Shown here: positions 42,873 to 52,129 of the stretch, in pieces
Numbering within the stretch: position 1 is the first letter of the stretch
Layout: each line of letters starts with the position of its first letter
NCBI GenBank assembly: GCA_024403355.1
Contig: JAKSRW010000004.1
Span: 1 to 64,000 of the forward strand
Direction: 5' to 3'
Length of the DNA stretch: 64,000 bases
Origin: Lachnospiraceae bacterium
GTDB lineage: Bacteria; Bacillota; Clostridia; Lachnospirales; Lachnospiraceae
Notes under the pieces: model-generated
What the model was told of the DNA's origin: nothing
The model's database searches: none
Seen by the model: only the letters and a program-made list of their open reading frames with translations
Program-made: the position numbers and the translations under genes

Positions 42873-43580
42873 ATGGCAAAAAAGGATATACCCTTTGAAA
42901 TTAAAGAGAAGTTTGTATGGACTGATATAATACTTGGTATATTTTTCTTTTTATCTTTATTGGCACTCGGGCTGTTAATTGCGATTAATTTCAGACCCCT
43001 TTATTACTGGAATATAGACTGGCTCGACCTTGAGCAGAACAGCGGTTTTTCTGCTGCTGTGATTAAGGAAAACTATGATGCGCTTATAGATTATTGTTCA
43101 CCTTTCTGTTTCAGAGAGCTCTGGTTTCCGTCGATACCCGCATCAGTATCGGGATTATCTCATTTTGCTGAGGTAAAAAGTATTTTTAATGCCGTTTATA
43201 TAACTGGTTTAGGTTCACTTGTCATTACTGTGTTATGGTTTATCAGAAAGGCACGTAACAGGGAGAAAAAGTATCTTAAAATTTGCGGTATTGTAACACT
43301 TGTGATTCCTGTTTTGCTGCTGATAGGCTCTGCGATTAATTTTGAAGCGATTTTTCTTGCTTTTCACAGAATTGTATTCAGCAACGAGGACTGGATTTTT
43401 AATCCGATAACGGACCCTGTAATCAACATTCTTCCCGAAACATATTTTATGGAATGTGCGATTATTATAGCGGGCGTGATTATAATAGGTGCGGTAACAG
43501 TACTGATTATTTATCTGAAGAAGCGCGGAAGAAAGCATGACGAAAGTCTGATTCCGGGTAAGAAAAATTATGTTTATTGA
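42873..43580 (+). CDS. TIGR01906/DUF1461-type integral membrane protein
   Basis: The 235-residue protein has four to five membrane segments (about 20-42, 118-138, 146-168, 205-230) and a large external loop after the first with aromatic residues (YYWNIDWLDLE, CSPFCFRELWFPS). This matches the TIGR01906 (DUF1461) family of unknown function. I use ATG 42873 after GGGAAGGA; an upstream in-frame start would overlap the previous gene. A 76-nt gap separates it from the phosphoesterase gene. Confidence 0.7.
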   Translation: MAKKDIPFEIKEKFVWTDIILGIFFFLSLLALGLLIAINFRPLYYWNIDWLDLEQNSGFSAAVIKENYDALIDYCSPFCFRELWFPSIPASVSGLSHFAEVKSIFNAVYITGLGSLVITVLWFIRKARNREKKYLKICGIVTLVIPVLLLIGSAINFEAIFLAFHRIVFSNEDWIFNPITDPVINILPETYFMECAIIIAGVIIIGAVTVLIIYLKKRGRKHDESLIPGKKNYVY

Positions 43581-43656
43581 TTTGTCAGCTCATACCTTGT
43601 GTGCAGTGATTGGTATGGCTTGAATTTTTCAGGCTTAGACTTCAGGAAGGCAGGCA

Positions 43657-44799
43657 GTGTCTATGTTTGTATTGGTAATAATATGCTTTGCCGGAGTATT
43701 TGCGGCAACAGGATATTCGCTTTTCAGACTTTTTAAATTCTATAAGGCTGTGATAAATAAGCCGGGCTGGATTTACTGGCTTGTTCAGCTGCTGCTGGTA
43801 GGAAATATGTTTATTTCAGCCATGAATCAGCATCTGGTTCAAAATCCCGTATTGACGGGAATAATGCAGTTTTTTGCGGCCGCAGAGTTTATAATCATAC
43901 TTTATTCGGCTATAGTATTTCTTCTGCGTGATTTAATCAGACTGCTTGTAACGCTTGTATTAAGGCTTAAAAGGGGGAAAACAGCTGATAATTCAGCCGG
44001 TGAGAAGCCGCTTAAAGCCCTTTACGGTAATCGCTTTACTGTGATTCTTTTGTGTCTGCTCTTTATATTATCCGTATACGGATATATAAGTATGGGTATT
44101 ATTCATGAAAAGGAATATGAGCTTCATATTTCAAAGCATGCGGAAACCGATAGGATGACTGCAGCGGTACTTACCGACCTTCATGTCGGAACGGGTGTAT
44201 GGGTAGCTGATATTCCTGAACTTGTTGATAAGGTTAATGCCATGAACTGTGACATTATTCTGGTCGTAGGTGATGTGGTTGATAATAATACCCCGGATTC
44301 GGCATACGATATGATACGAAAAGAGTTTGCACGATTCGATGCTGAGCACGGCGTTATCTTTACCTTCGGAAACCATGATAAGAGCGGAAGTCCAATGCTG
44401 GAAAAAGCTCTTAGTGATGCGGGAGTTAGGATTCTGAAGGATGAAATGATTAAGATTGACGGTATTAATTTTGTGGGAAGAGATGACGTGAGCCGCGGGA
44501 AAATCAAGGAGCTGTCAGAATATGACATTGATTATGATGAGCCGGTGATAGTTCTTAATCATCAGCCAAACAGGCTTGCTTCATTGACTGACGCTGACCT
44601 TGTTTTAAGCGGTCATACCCACGGAGAGCAGTTTCCTCTCTGTTATTTCCTCAATATGACCAGTAATGATAATATTTACGGTATTAAAAAATTCGAAAAT
44701 ATGACCTCACTCGTTACATCGGGTGCAGGCGGATGGGGCTTCAGATTCAAATGCCCGTCCTTTAGTGAGATTCTAAAGCTTACAATAAGCTTTGAATAA
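43657..44799 (+). CDS. membrane-anchored calcineurin-type metallophosphoesterase (YkuE/YaeI-like)
   Basis: The 380-residue protein has three to four N-terminal membrane segments (up to about residue 150) and then a calcineurin-like phosphoesterase domain with all metal motifs: LTDLHVG, GDVVDN, GNHD, LNHQPN and SGHTHGEQ. The catalytic domain would face outside. Related proteins act on lipid or nucleotide phosphoesters; the substrate here is unknown. GTG 43657, six bases after AGGAAGG, is better placed than ATG 43663. Confidence 0.85.
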   Translation: MSMFVLVIICFAGVFAATGYSLFRLFKFYKAVINKPGWIYWLVQLLLVGNMFISAMNQHLVQNPVLTGIMQFFAAAEFIIILYSAIVFLLRDLIRLLVTLVLRLKRGKTADNSAGEKPLKALYGNRFTVILLCLLFILSVYGYISMGIIHEKEYELHISKHAETDRMTAAVLTDLHVGTGVWVADIPELVDKVNAMNCDIILVVGDVVDNNTPDSAYDMIRKEFARFDAEHGVIFTFGNHDKSGSPMLEKALSDAGVRILKDEMIKIDGINFVGRDDVSRGKIKELSEYDIDYDEPVIVLNHQPNRLASLTDADLVLSGHTHGEQFPLCYFLNMTSNDNIYGIKKFENMTSLVTSGAGGWGFRFKCPSFSEILKLTISFE

Positions 44800-44813
44800 A
44801 TTTTTTATTGCCT

Positions 44814-44847
44814 TTACCAGGGGCAAATTTTACCAGGGCAAATTTTA
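44814..44847. repeat. two tandem copies of a 16-17 bp unit
   Basis: The unit TTACCAGGGGCAAATT is repeated almost exactly as TTACCAGGGCAAATTTT between the phosphoesterase and DegV genes. It looks like a local duplication; no function is evident. Confidence 0.6.
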
Positions 44848-44871
44848 TTAAAAAACGAATGGAGAAACGAA

Positions 44872-45750
44872 ATGGATGATTATCTGATTGCTACAGACGC
44901 TACGATTGATTTATCGGGCGAACTTTGTGAGCAGCTTGGCGTAAAGGTTATTCCCATGCGCTACATGCTTGACGGACAGGAGTACAGCTATGACCCTGTA
45001 TCTGAGGTGTTTGACAGTGAGGATTTTTACGGAAAGCTTAAGAAGGGCCTTCCCATCAGTACTACACAGATTACCCCCGCTACCTACAAGGATTTCTTTG
45101 GAGAGATTATCAAAATCAGCAAGAAAATTGTGTATATCTGTTTTTCTTCAGGTCTCAGCGGAACCTATAATTCGGCAGTCATAGCTGCTGATGAGATTAT
45201 GGATGATGACCCCGAGTGCAAAATTATTGTAATTGATTCAGTATGCGCATGTGCGGGTGAAGGTCTTCTTGTATACCTTTCTGCTCAGAAAAAGAAGGAA
45301 GGCATGGGCTTTGAGGAGATGGCTAAGTATGTCGAGGAGACAAAGAGTCAGATTAATCACTGGTTCGTAGTAGGAAATCTTGACCAGCTTAAACGAGGCG
45401 GCCGTATCAATGCCGTAGAGGCAACAATCGGCAACCTGCTTTCAATTAACCCTATCCTCAGCATAGATTCCGAGGGTAAGCTTAAGGTTGTTGAGAAGGT
45501 CCGCGGTATGAAGAAGGCTCTTAACAGCATTAAGGAGCGTTATATTAAGTATGCATATAAGGATGAGCCGCAGACTGTAATGATTGCACAGGCAGGCGCC
45601 ATGGATTACGCAAATATCCTTGCAGATATGGTAAGAGAGCTGGAAGCTGTAAAAGAAATAATTATATGTGATATCGGACCCATTATCGGTGCACATGTCG
45701 GTTCACCTATGTGCGCACTAATTTTCAAGGGAGAGAATTACAAGGAATAA
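44872..45750 (+). CDS. DegV family (fatty-acid-binding) protein
   Basis: The 292-residue cytoplasmic protein matches DegV/FakB: N-terminal IATDATIDLSGELCEQLG, STTQITPATYKDFF, the ligand-contact region FSSGLSGTYNSAVIA, and KRGGRINAVEATIGNLLSI. FakB proteins carry fatty acids to the kinase FakA; no fakA is nearby. GGAGAAACGAA precedes the ATG. Confidence 0.93.
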   Translation: MDDYLIATDATIDLSGELCEQLGVKVIPMRYMLDGQEYSYDPVSEVFDSEDFYGKLKKGLPISTTQITPATYKDFFGEIIKISKKIVYICFSSGLSGTYNSAVIAADEIMDDDPECKIIVIDSVCACAGEGLLVYLSAQKKKEGMGFEEMAKYVEETKSQINHWFVVGNLDQLKRGGRINAVEATIGNLLSINPILSIDSEGKLKVVEKVRGMKKALNSIKERYIKYAYKDEPQTVMIAQAGAMDYANILADMVRELEAVKEIIICDIGPIIGAHVGSPMCALIFKGENYKE

Positions 45751-45771
45751 GAAAGGAGTTAAGCGGGATTA

Positions 45772-46701
45772 ATGATTGAGGATTCAGTTAGTACAATACT
45801 TTATGCGGAAATAATATTCTTTTTGTCTTTTTCCATAATATTGTTAATTGCCTACAAGTTAAAGAGAGGTGGCTCATTTATACCTTTTCTTGTCGGCGGC
45901 GTGGTATACTTTGTTTTTTCCTGGCTGGGAAAATTCATTGTAAATGTCATTTTGAACAGAAACGGTATGATAGGAGAGGCATTGGCAGGAAACTACACGA
46001 TGGTACTGATTATCAGGGCTTTGATATCGGGCTCGACATTATTCCTGGGTATTATTTTCTCGTTCAGACTTATAATGAAGCAGTATGTCGATAAAGAAGC
46101 CGGCCTGGTTTTTGGTTTGGGCGTAGGCGGAATGCAGTGTTATCTTGAGGGTATGCTTATAAGTCTTTATAAGGTTAGTATAGTTAATACAATTAACGGC
46201 TTCTGCGATCCTGCAACCGGAACTCCGACAGTAAGTTATATAAGCTCAGTTATCGCGGAATCCGGAGCCGAGGTAACCGAGGATACGGCTACGGATATGT
46301 TCACATACCTTAACGAATATCTGACCACCTTCAAATATACATTTGATAAGTCAATCGTAATAAAGCTTGCGGTAGAGATTATTTTAATGTTCTTTGCACT
46401 GGTTGCAATATGTATCATTGTTTACTATGCAATCAAGAAAAGAAATGCCAAGGTTAGTTTACTTGGATTAATACTCTGTATTTCTGTATATTTACCCAGC
46501 CTCTCAACAGACGTAAACAGTCTGGAGCTGAGTATTGAAAATGTAAGCCAGTACTGGTTAAATACGATTATTTTATTCGTTTTGGCCGCTGCAGCTATAT
46601 ATTTGGCAAGAAATATTTATAAACGATATGCATCACTGACAGAAACGGATAGTATATTTGATCTGCTTAAAGTGAATAACAATGCAAAATCAGTGTTATA
46701 A
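45772..46701 (+). CDS. YhfC/PrsW-like membrane protein with altered catalytic motif
   Basis: The 309-residue protein has about eight membrane segments. Its middle resembles the YhfC family of putative glutamic intramembrane proteases. Where those have a GHGGIEA-type motif this sequence reads GVGGMQCYLEG (about residues 118-128), so the usual His and Glu appear to be replaced by Val and Gln; the protein may be an inactive relative. The family call rests on overall pattern. It lies 22 nt after the DegV gene and may share its transcript. Confidence 0.55.
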   Translation: MIEDSVSTILYAEIIFFLSFSIILLIAYKLKRGGSFIPFLVGGVVYFVFSWLGKFIVNVILNRNGMIGEALAGNYTMVLIIRALISGSTLFLGIIFSFRLIMKQYVDKEAGLVFGLGVGGMQCYLEGMLISLYKVSIVNTINGFCDPATGTPTVSYISSVIAESGAEVTEDTATDMFTYLNEYLTTFKYTFDKSIVIKLAVEIILMFFALVAICIIVYYAIKKRNAKVSLLGLILCISVYLPSLSTDVNSLELSIENVSQYWLNTIILFVLAAAAIYLARNIYKRYASLTETDSIFDLLKVNNNAKSVL

Positions 46702-46717
46702 ATGTATAAATACACAC

Positions 46718-46746
46718 TTGACAAAATAAAAGCGTAGTAGTATAGT
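46718..46746 (+). promoter_or_regulatory. promoter of argG
   Basis: TTGACA (46718-46723) and TATAGT (46741-46746) are spaced by 17 bp. Confidence 0.85.
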
Positions 46747-46803
46747 TTACGCTTGTAAGGGTTTATTACATAATTGATGAATCTGTGAAGGATTATACAA
46801 TTA

Positions 46804-46817
46804 TGAATATTTATAAA
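46804..46817 (+). promoter_or_regulatory. possible ArgR (ARG box) operator
   Basis: TGAATATTTATAAA matches the ARG-box half-site pattern TGAATWWWWATTCA in all but two positions and lies between the argG promoter and start codon. A regulatory role is inferred; a second box was not found. Confidence 0.3.
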
Positions 46818-46833
46818 GATTGGAGATTAAGTT

Positions 46834-48057
46834 ATGAAAGAGAAAGTTGTTCTTGCTTATTCAGGTGGACTTGATACTACAGCCATTATTCCCTGGCTGA
46901 AGGAAACCTATGACTATGATGTAATCTGCTGCTGCGTTGACGTAGGACAGGAGAGCGAGCTTGAGGGTCTCGATGAGAGAGCAAAGTATTCAGGCGCTGA
47001 GAAGCTTTATATCTGTGACGTAGTTGACGAGCTTTGCGATGAATATATTATGCCTACAGTACAGGCTAATGCAGTATATGAGCACAAGTACCTTCTCGGT
47101 ACATCATTTGCACGTCCTCTTATTGCAAAGAAGCTTGTAGAAATCGCACGTCAGGAGGGCGCTGTTGCAATTTGTCACGGTGCTACCGGTAAGGGTAACG
47201 ATCAGCTCAGATTCGAGCTTTCAATTAAGGCTCTTGCTCCCGATATCAAGGTTATTGCTACATGGAGACAGCCTGAGTGGACAATGCAGTCACGTGAGGA
47301 TGAGATTGATTTCTGTAAGGCTCACGGTATCGACCTTCCTTTCGATGCCAGCCATTCATACAGCCGTGACAGAAACCTCTGGCATATCAGCCATGAGGGT
47401 CTTGAGCTTGAGAGCCCTTCAAATGCACCTAACTATGATGACCTTCTTGTTCTTACAACAACTCCTCAGAACGCACCTGATGAGGGCGAGGATGTTGAGA
47501 TTGATTTCGAGGCAGGTATGCCCGTAGCAGTTAACGGTAAGAGAATGAAGACCTCTGATGTTATCAGAGAGCTTAACAGACTTGGCGGCAAGCATGGTAT
47601 CGGTATCATTGATATCGTTGAGAACCGTGTAGTTGGTATGAAGTCACGTGGCGTTTATGAGACACCCGGCGGAACAATCCTTATGGAAGCTCATCAGCAG
47701 CTCGAGGAAATCTGTCTTGACCGTGAAACACTTGCATACAAGAAGATTCTTGCTGTTAAGTTCGCTGACCTTGTATACGAGGGCAAGTGGTTCACACCTC
47801 TTCGTGAGGCTCTTACAGCATTTGTTGACAGCACACAGCAGACTGTTACAGGTAAGGCCAAGATGAAGCTCTACAAGGGCAACATCATTAAGCAGGGTAC
47901 ATTCTCACCTTACTCATTATATTCAGAGAGTCTTGCTTCATTCACAACAGGTGATCTTTATGATCATCATGATGCATCAGGCTTCATTACACTTTTCGGT
48001 CTTCCCATGAAGGTTCGTGCTATGATGAAGCAGAATGTAGAGAAGAAAGAGAAATAA
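46834..48057 (+). CDS. argG: argininosuccinate synthase
   Basis: The 407-residue enzyme joins citrulline and aspartate using ATP in arginine synthesis. It starts with the P-loop-like VVLAYSGGLDTTAIIPWL, then HGATGKGNDQLRFE and the RDRNLWHISHEGLELE region, all conserved. Length is normal. Codons are biased as in highly expressed genes. No argH is next to it. TTGGAGATT precedes the ATG. Confidence 0.98.
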   Translation: MKEKVVLAYSGGLDTTAIIPWLKETYDYDVICCCVDVGQESELEGLDERAKYSGAEKLYICDVVDELCDEYIMPTVQANAVYEHKYLLGTSFARPLIAKKLVEIARQEGAVAICHGATGKGNDQLRFELSIKALAPDIKVIATWRQPEWTMQSREDEIDFCKAHGIDLPFDASHSYSRDRNLWHISHEGLELESPSNAPNYDDLLVLTTTPQNAPDEGEDVEIDFEAGMPVAVNGKRMKTSDVIRELNRLGGKHGIGIIDIVENRVVGMKSRGVYETPGGTILMEAHQQLEEICLDRETLAYKKILAVKFADLVYEGKWFTPLREALTAFVDSTQQTVTGKAKMKLYKGNIIKQGTFSPYSLYSESLASFTTGDLYDHHDASGFITLFGLPMKVRAMMKQNVEKKEK

Positions 48058-48077
48058 TTAAGCTTATAATAAAATAA

Positions 48078-48106
48078 AAATCCGTCACGGCTGTGGCGGA
48101 TTTTTT
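48078..48106. terminator. bidirectional terminator between argG and the AAA+ gene
   Basis: AAATCCGTCAC and GTGGCGGATTT pair around GGCT, with A-rich sequence before and a T-run after, between convergent genes. Confidence 0.85.
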
Positions 48107-48129
48107 GTATTTAAAAACTGTTAAGCTAA

Positions 48130-49617
48130 TTAATCAATTAATTCGTGGATTCTCTTTGAGTCGTAAGTAACCTTGCTGACTTTATTTACCTCAATGTTAT
48201 AAAGGGCATTTGCGGCAATATGCTCGGCAATCTGTTCCACATCTCGAATACCCGAGGTATCTGAGCAGAGGGCAACAATTGTATCAAGTCCGTCCTCTGT
48301 GACCTCGATTTCGTCGTTGGTCATATGCATACGCTTGAGAATCTTGGGAAGAGCAAATTTGGAGAAGATGATTTTCTTTTCCTCAGCATTGTAGTCGGGA
48401 ATTTCGATGATTGCGAAACGTGACATAATAGGCGCTGAAATCTTACTCTTGTCATTGGCTGTGGCGATGGGATATACGCCGTCTGTAGGAATCATACATT
48501 CCATATAGTTATCGGTGAAGCCGAGATTATCCAAAAGTGTGAGAAGTACATCGGCGGGATTGCCGTTCCCCTTACCTTCGTTTGCTTTATCGAGCTCGTT
48601 GATAATGAATACAAGCTTTGATTCACCGGCAGAGGCGAAGGCCTCCATGATGATACCGGGCTTGGCATTTGCGTATACACGTGAGCTTCCGGTAAGCTGC
48701 TCAGGGTCAATGATTGAACTCATATCAAGTGTGGTCCAGGGGAGCTTAAGAATGCGGGCTACCGCATAGGCTACCTGTGACTTACCTGTACCTGCCGGAC
48801 CTACAATTAAAAGACCGTAGGCGGGGAGGGTATGTGTTCTGTTAATCTGAATAATGGTTTCGATAACACGCTGCTTTACCTTCTCCATGCCGTAGAGCTC
48901 TTCGTCGAGGATTCGGCGGGCTTCGACAGGGTCGATGGATGCAAAGTAGTTATTCTGCCACTGAATTCCGAGCATGATTGAAAGAGCACGCTGGGCATGT
49001 CGTCTTTCTTCGGGTGATACCTCGTTTGATTTTGCCACGGCAAGGTTTCTGCGTGCCCAGACCTGGATATTTTCAGGCATGGTTTTTGCGGTACAGGAGA
49101 GGAAATCCGTGATACTCTGGATGCTTGTGAGCTTCATTGCATCACTGTTTTCTTCCTTTTCCTCGTCATCTGCGGGCTTTTCAATAGGTGCATCCGATGC
49201 GAGAAGTCGGCCGATTACATACTGAAGAAAACCGTTTTGACCGGAAAGCTTGGTACCGTCGCCGAAGGACTGCTCACGGATTTTGTATACGCAGTAGCCC
49301 TTTGCGGTTACCTTTCCCGAAAGTCTGATTTTAATATGATTTTCGCCGAGCCATTTGAGAAGGCTTGTAAATCTGGCATCAATCAGAAGAATATCCGCTG
49401 AAAACTTTTCGTTCTCTGTCTGGAATTCAAATGAGGTACGTTTAATCGGGTTTGTAAACATACCGTTTGTGTGGTGCTTCAGCTCATTGCTTGAAGCGTC
49501 GATAATCATTATCGGATTTTCAACACTTGCCTCGGATTCTGATGAGCAGAAGGTTTTATAGGTGCATACGGCCGGAGTTTTTGTGTCCGGGGTATTACTG
49601 AAATCAAATACGGGCAT
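48130..49617 (-). CDS. Lon-like AAA+ ATPase without protease domain
   Basis: The 495-residue protein has an unfamiliar N-terminal half (about 1-210) and an AAA+ module most like that of Lon: a pre-domain ARRILDEELYGMEKVKQRVIE, Walker A GPAGTGKS (about 272-279), a Lon-like stretch SRVYANAKPGIIMEAF, then VFIINELDKA, sensor-1 IATANDKSKI, Arg-finger region MSRFAIIEIPDY and a C-terminal lid with sensor-2 (SGIRDVEQIAEHI). The chain ends after the lid; there is no Ser-Lys protease domain. In the Walker B segment the Asp before the catalytic Glu is Asn (INE for usual LDE), so ATP hydrolysis may be altered. I use ATG 49617 after AGGGGGAAC. The gene is alone and opposite to its neighbours. It may act as a remodelling ATPase; the target is unknown. 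Confidence 0.75.
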   Translation of the reverse strand: MPVFDFSNTPDTKTPAVCTYKTFCSSESEASVENPIMIIDASSNELKHHTNGMFTNPIKRTSFEFQTENEKFSADILLIDARFTSLLKWLGENHIKIRLSGKVTAKGYCVYKIREQSFGDGTKLSGQNGFLQYVIGRLLASDAPIEKPADDEEKEENSDAMKLTSIQSITDFLSCTAKTMPENIQVWARRNLAVAKSNEVSPEERRHAQRALSIMLGIQWQNNYFASIDPVEARRILDEELYGMEKVKQRVIETIIQINRTHTLPAYGLLIVGPAGTGKSQVAYAVARILKLPWTTLDMSSIIDPEQLTGSSRVYANAKPGIIMEAFASAGESKLVFIINELDKANEGKGNGNPADVLLTLLDNLGFTDNYMECMIPTDGVYPIATANDKSKISAPIMSRFAIIEIPDYNAEEKKIIFSKFALPKILKRMHMTNDEIEVTEDGLDTIVALCSDTSGIRDVEQIAEHIAANALYNIEVNKVSKVTYDSKRIHELID

Positions 49618-49710
49618 AATAGTTCCCCCTGTTAGTGTCAATATTGCTTGCTTAAACATTGTACGAAAAAAAATGTAAATTTGCAATCGAAAGTTAAAAA
49701 ACTAATATGC

Positions 49711-49739
49711 TTGTAAAAATGTCTGCGACTTGGTATAAT
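49711..49739 (+). promoter_or_regulatory. promoter of topB
   Basis: TTGTAA (49711-49716) and TATAAT (49734-49739) are spaced by 17 bp, in the divergent region between the AAA+ gene and topB. Confidence 0.75.
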
Positions 49740-49799
49740 TACAGGACATACGAATTATCAGGCAAGAGAAAATGAAGTTATTACAGGAAATGAGGATAA

Positions 49800-52007
49800 A
49801 TGGCTAAGTCTTTATTTATAGCGGAAAAACCGAGTGTTGCACAGCAGTTTGCCGATGCGATTGCTCATAATTCTAAACAAAGCTTCAAAAAAAGTGACGG
49901 TTACATAGAATCGTCTGACTGCGTTGTAACCTGGTGCGTCGGTCATCTGGTAACAATGAGTTATCCGGAGGTCTATGATCCTTCACTGAAGAAATGGAGC
50001 CTTGACACGATTCCGTTTTTACCTCAGCAGTTTAAGTATGAGGTTATTCCGGATGTAAAAAAACAGTTTAATATAGTTAAAGGTCTTCTGAACCGTGACG
50101 ATGTCGAAAAGATTTATGTCTGCACCGACTCGGGACGTGAGGGAGAATATATTTACCGACTTGTCGATCAGATGGCCAATGTCCCTTCTACAAAGGACAA
50201 GAGAAGAGTATGGATAGATTCACAGACCGAAGAGGAGGTTATGCGAGGAATTCGCGAGGCAAAGCCTCTTGCGGATTATAACAGCCTGTCGGATGCAGCT
50301 TATCTGCGTGCGAAGGAAGATTATCTGATGGGTATTAATTTTTCGCGTGTGCTTACTCTTAAATACGGCTATAATGTTCGCAATTTCTTAGGGGATGAGA
50401 AGGGTGCCATATCCGTAGGCCGTGTAATGACCTGCGTACTGGGCATGGTTGTCAGAAGAGAAAGAGAAATCAGAGCCTTTGTTAAAACCCCGTTTTACAG
50501 GGTTTTGGCGGGCTGTAAGGTAGAATCCGAAGGCAGGAGCATAGATTTGCACTGTGAATTTCGTGCGGTCGAGGGCTCAAAATACTTTAATACGCCCTTT
50601 ATGTATAAGGAAAACGGCTTTAAAGAGCTTGATACCGCAAAGCAGATGATTTCGGAGGTAACCTGCAGGCCTGAGGATGATATTATCTATGATACGCTCT
50701 ACGGTAAGGGTGCCGCCGCAGTTCGTGTGAAGAATTCGGACACTGCGGAAATTGCACGTTTAACTGCCGAAAATCAGCCTGTATCCGGCTATATGACAGA
50801 TTGTGAGCCGGGACTTGAAGCAAAGGTATTATCAGTTGAAAAGAAGAAGGAAAGTAAGAATCCTCCCATGCTTTTTAACCTTGCCGAGCTTCAGAGTGAG
50901 TGCTCAAAGCTCTTTAAAATAAGCCCTGATGAAACACTTGCTGTTACACAGGAATTGTATGAGAAAAAGCTTGTTACCTATCCGAGAACCGATGCCAGAG
51001 TGCTTTCGACAGCCGTGGCAAAGGAAATCGATAAAAATATAGGCGGACTTCGTAATTTTGCAAAGCTTAAGCCATTTGCTGAGGAGGTTCTTGCTTCCGG
51101 CAGCTATAAGGGTATTGACAAAACTAAATATGTTAATGATAAACAGATTACAGACCATTATGCGATAATTCCCACCGGACAGGGTTTTTCTGCGCTTAAC
51201 AGCTTAAAGCCGCTGTCTGCAAAGGTTTATGAGCTGATTTGCAGAAGATTCTTAAGCATTTTTTATCCTGCGGCAGTTTACAGAAGGATTTCACTGATAG
51301 TAGAGATGGGGAATGAGAAGTTTTTTGCCAATTTTAAAGCGCTTGAATCAGAGGGCTGGATGAAGGTGGCAAATGTAAAAGGTGCAAAGGCTGAGACAGG
51401 TGAGAAAAATGCTTCGGATTCCGATAGCAAGGAGGATTCTGAAAAGTCGGAGAATGAAGCAGAAGAGGAACAGTTTGGTACGGATGCTCTGGATATTATC
51501 AGTAACCTTAAGAAAAATTCACTTCTTCCTGTTGAGAATTTCGGAATTAAAATGGGTGAAACCTCGGCGCCCAAGCGCTATACTTCGGGTTCGATGATTC
51601 TGGCCATGGAAAACGCCGGACAGCTTATTGAGGACGAAGAGCTTCGTGCACAGATTAAGGGAAGCGGTATCGGAACAAGTGCGACCAGAGCCGAAATCCT
51701 TAATAAACTGGTCAGAATCTCTTATCTGGCACTGAATAAAAAGACTCAGGTCATCACTCCCATGCTTAGGGGAGAGGTGGTGTATGAGGTCGTTAATGCC
51801 ACGATAAAGGGACTTCTGAATCCTGAATTAACCGCAAGCTGGGAGAAGGGTCTTACCGGTGTGGCAGAAGGCCGGATAGGGGAGACCGAATACATGAATA
51901 AGCTTTCGGCCTATATTTCAAAATGGACGAACGGTGTAAAAGGATTAAATATAAATGCGGCATTAAATAATAATTTTAATGTTGTAAAACAGTTTTATAA
52001 AAAGTAA
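49800..52007 (+). CDS. topB: DNA topoisomerase III (type IA)
   Basis: The 735-residue enzyme has an N-terminal Toprim domain (FIAEKPSVAQQFADAI, CTDSGREGEYIYR), the cap and gate domains, and the active-site tyrosine in VTYPRTDAR. Its late IGTSATRAEI motif is typical. An acidic Ser/Asp/Glu insert (about residues 535-560) interrupts the later part, and no C-terminal zinc fingers are present. It decatenates DNA during replication and repair. GAGGATAA precedes the ATG. Family length for chromosomal Firmicutes TopB is about 700-730, so this is normal. Confidence 0.95.
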   Translation: MAKSLFIAEKPSVAQQFADAIAHNSKQSFKKSDGYIESSDCVVTWCVGHLVTMSYPEVYDPSLKKWSLDTIPFLPQQFKYEVIPDVKKQFNIVKGLLNRDDVEKIYVCTDSGREGEYIYRLVDQMANVPSTKDKRRVWIDSQTEEEVMRGIREAKPLADYNSLSDAAYLRAKEDYLMGINFSRVLTLKYGYNVRNFLGDEKGAISVGRVMTCVLGMVVRREREIRAFVKTPFYRVLAGCKVESEGRSIDLHCEFRAVEGSKYFNTPFMYKENGFKELDTAKQMISEVTCRPEDDIIYDTLYGKGAAAVRVKNSDTAEIARLTAENQPVSGYMTDCEPGLEAKVLSVEKKKESKNPPMLFNLAELQSECSKLFKISPDETLAVTQELYEKKLVTYPRTDARVLSTAVAKEIDKNIGGLRNFAKLKPFAEEVLASGSYKGIDKTKYVNDKQITDHYAIIPTGQGFSALNSLKPLSAKVYELICRRFLSIFYPAAVYRRISLIVEMGNEKFFANFKALESEGWMKVANVKGAKAETGEKNASDSDSKEDSEKSENEAEEEQFGTDALDIISNLKKNSLLPVENFGIKMGETSAPKRYTSGSMILAMENAGQLIEDEELRAQIKGSGIGTSATRAEILNKLVRISYLALNKKTQVITPMLRGEVVYEVVNATIKGLLNPELTASWEKGLTGVAEGRIGETEYMNKLSAYISKWTNGVKGLNINAALNNNFNVVKQFYKK

Positions 52008-52051
52008 ATTTTCAACCGCAATATATGACTATAGAGAGGCAAAATTCTGGA

Positions 52052-52080
52052 TTGACAGAAGTTAGTATTCTAATTAGAAT
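52052..52080 (+). promoter_or_regulatory. promoter with overlapping palindromic operator of the marR-like gene
   Basis: TTGACA (52052-52057) and TAGAAT (52075-52080) are spaced by 17 bp. The perfect 14-bp palindrome ATTCTAATTAGAAT (52067-52080) covers the -10 element. MarR proteins bind such sites, so autorepression by the product of the next gene is likely. Confidence 0.7.
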
Positions 52081-52129
52081 GTAAAATAGTTATAGGGATG
52101 TATTATTTTGTAAAGGGCGGTTTGCAGTT

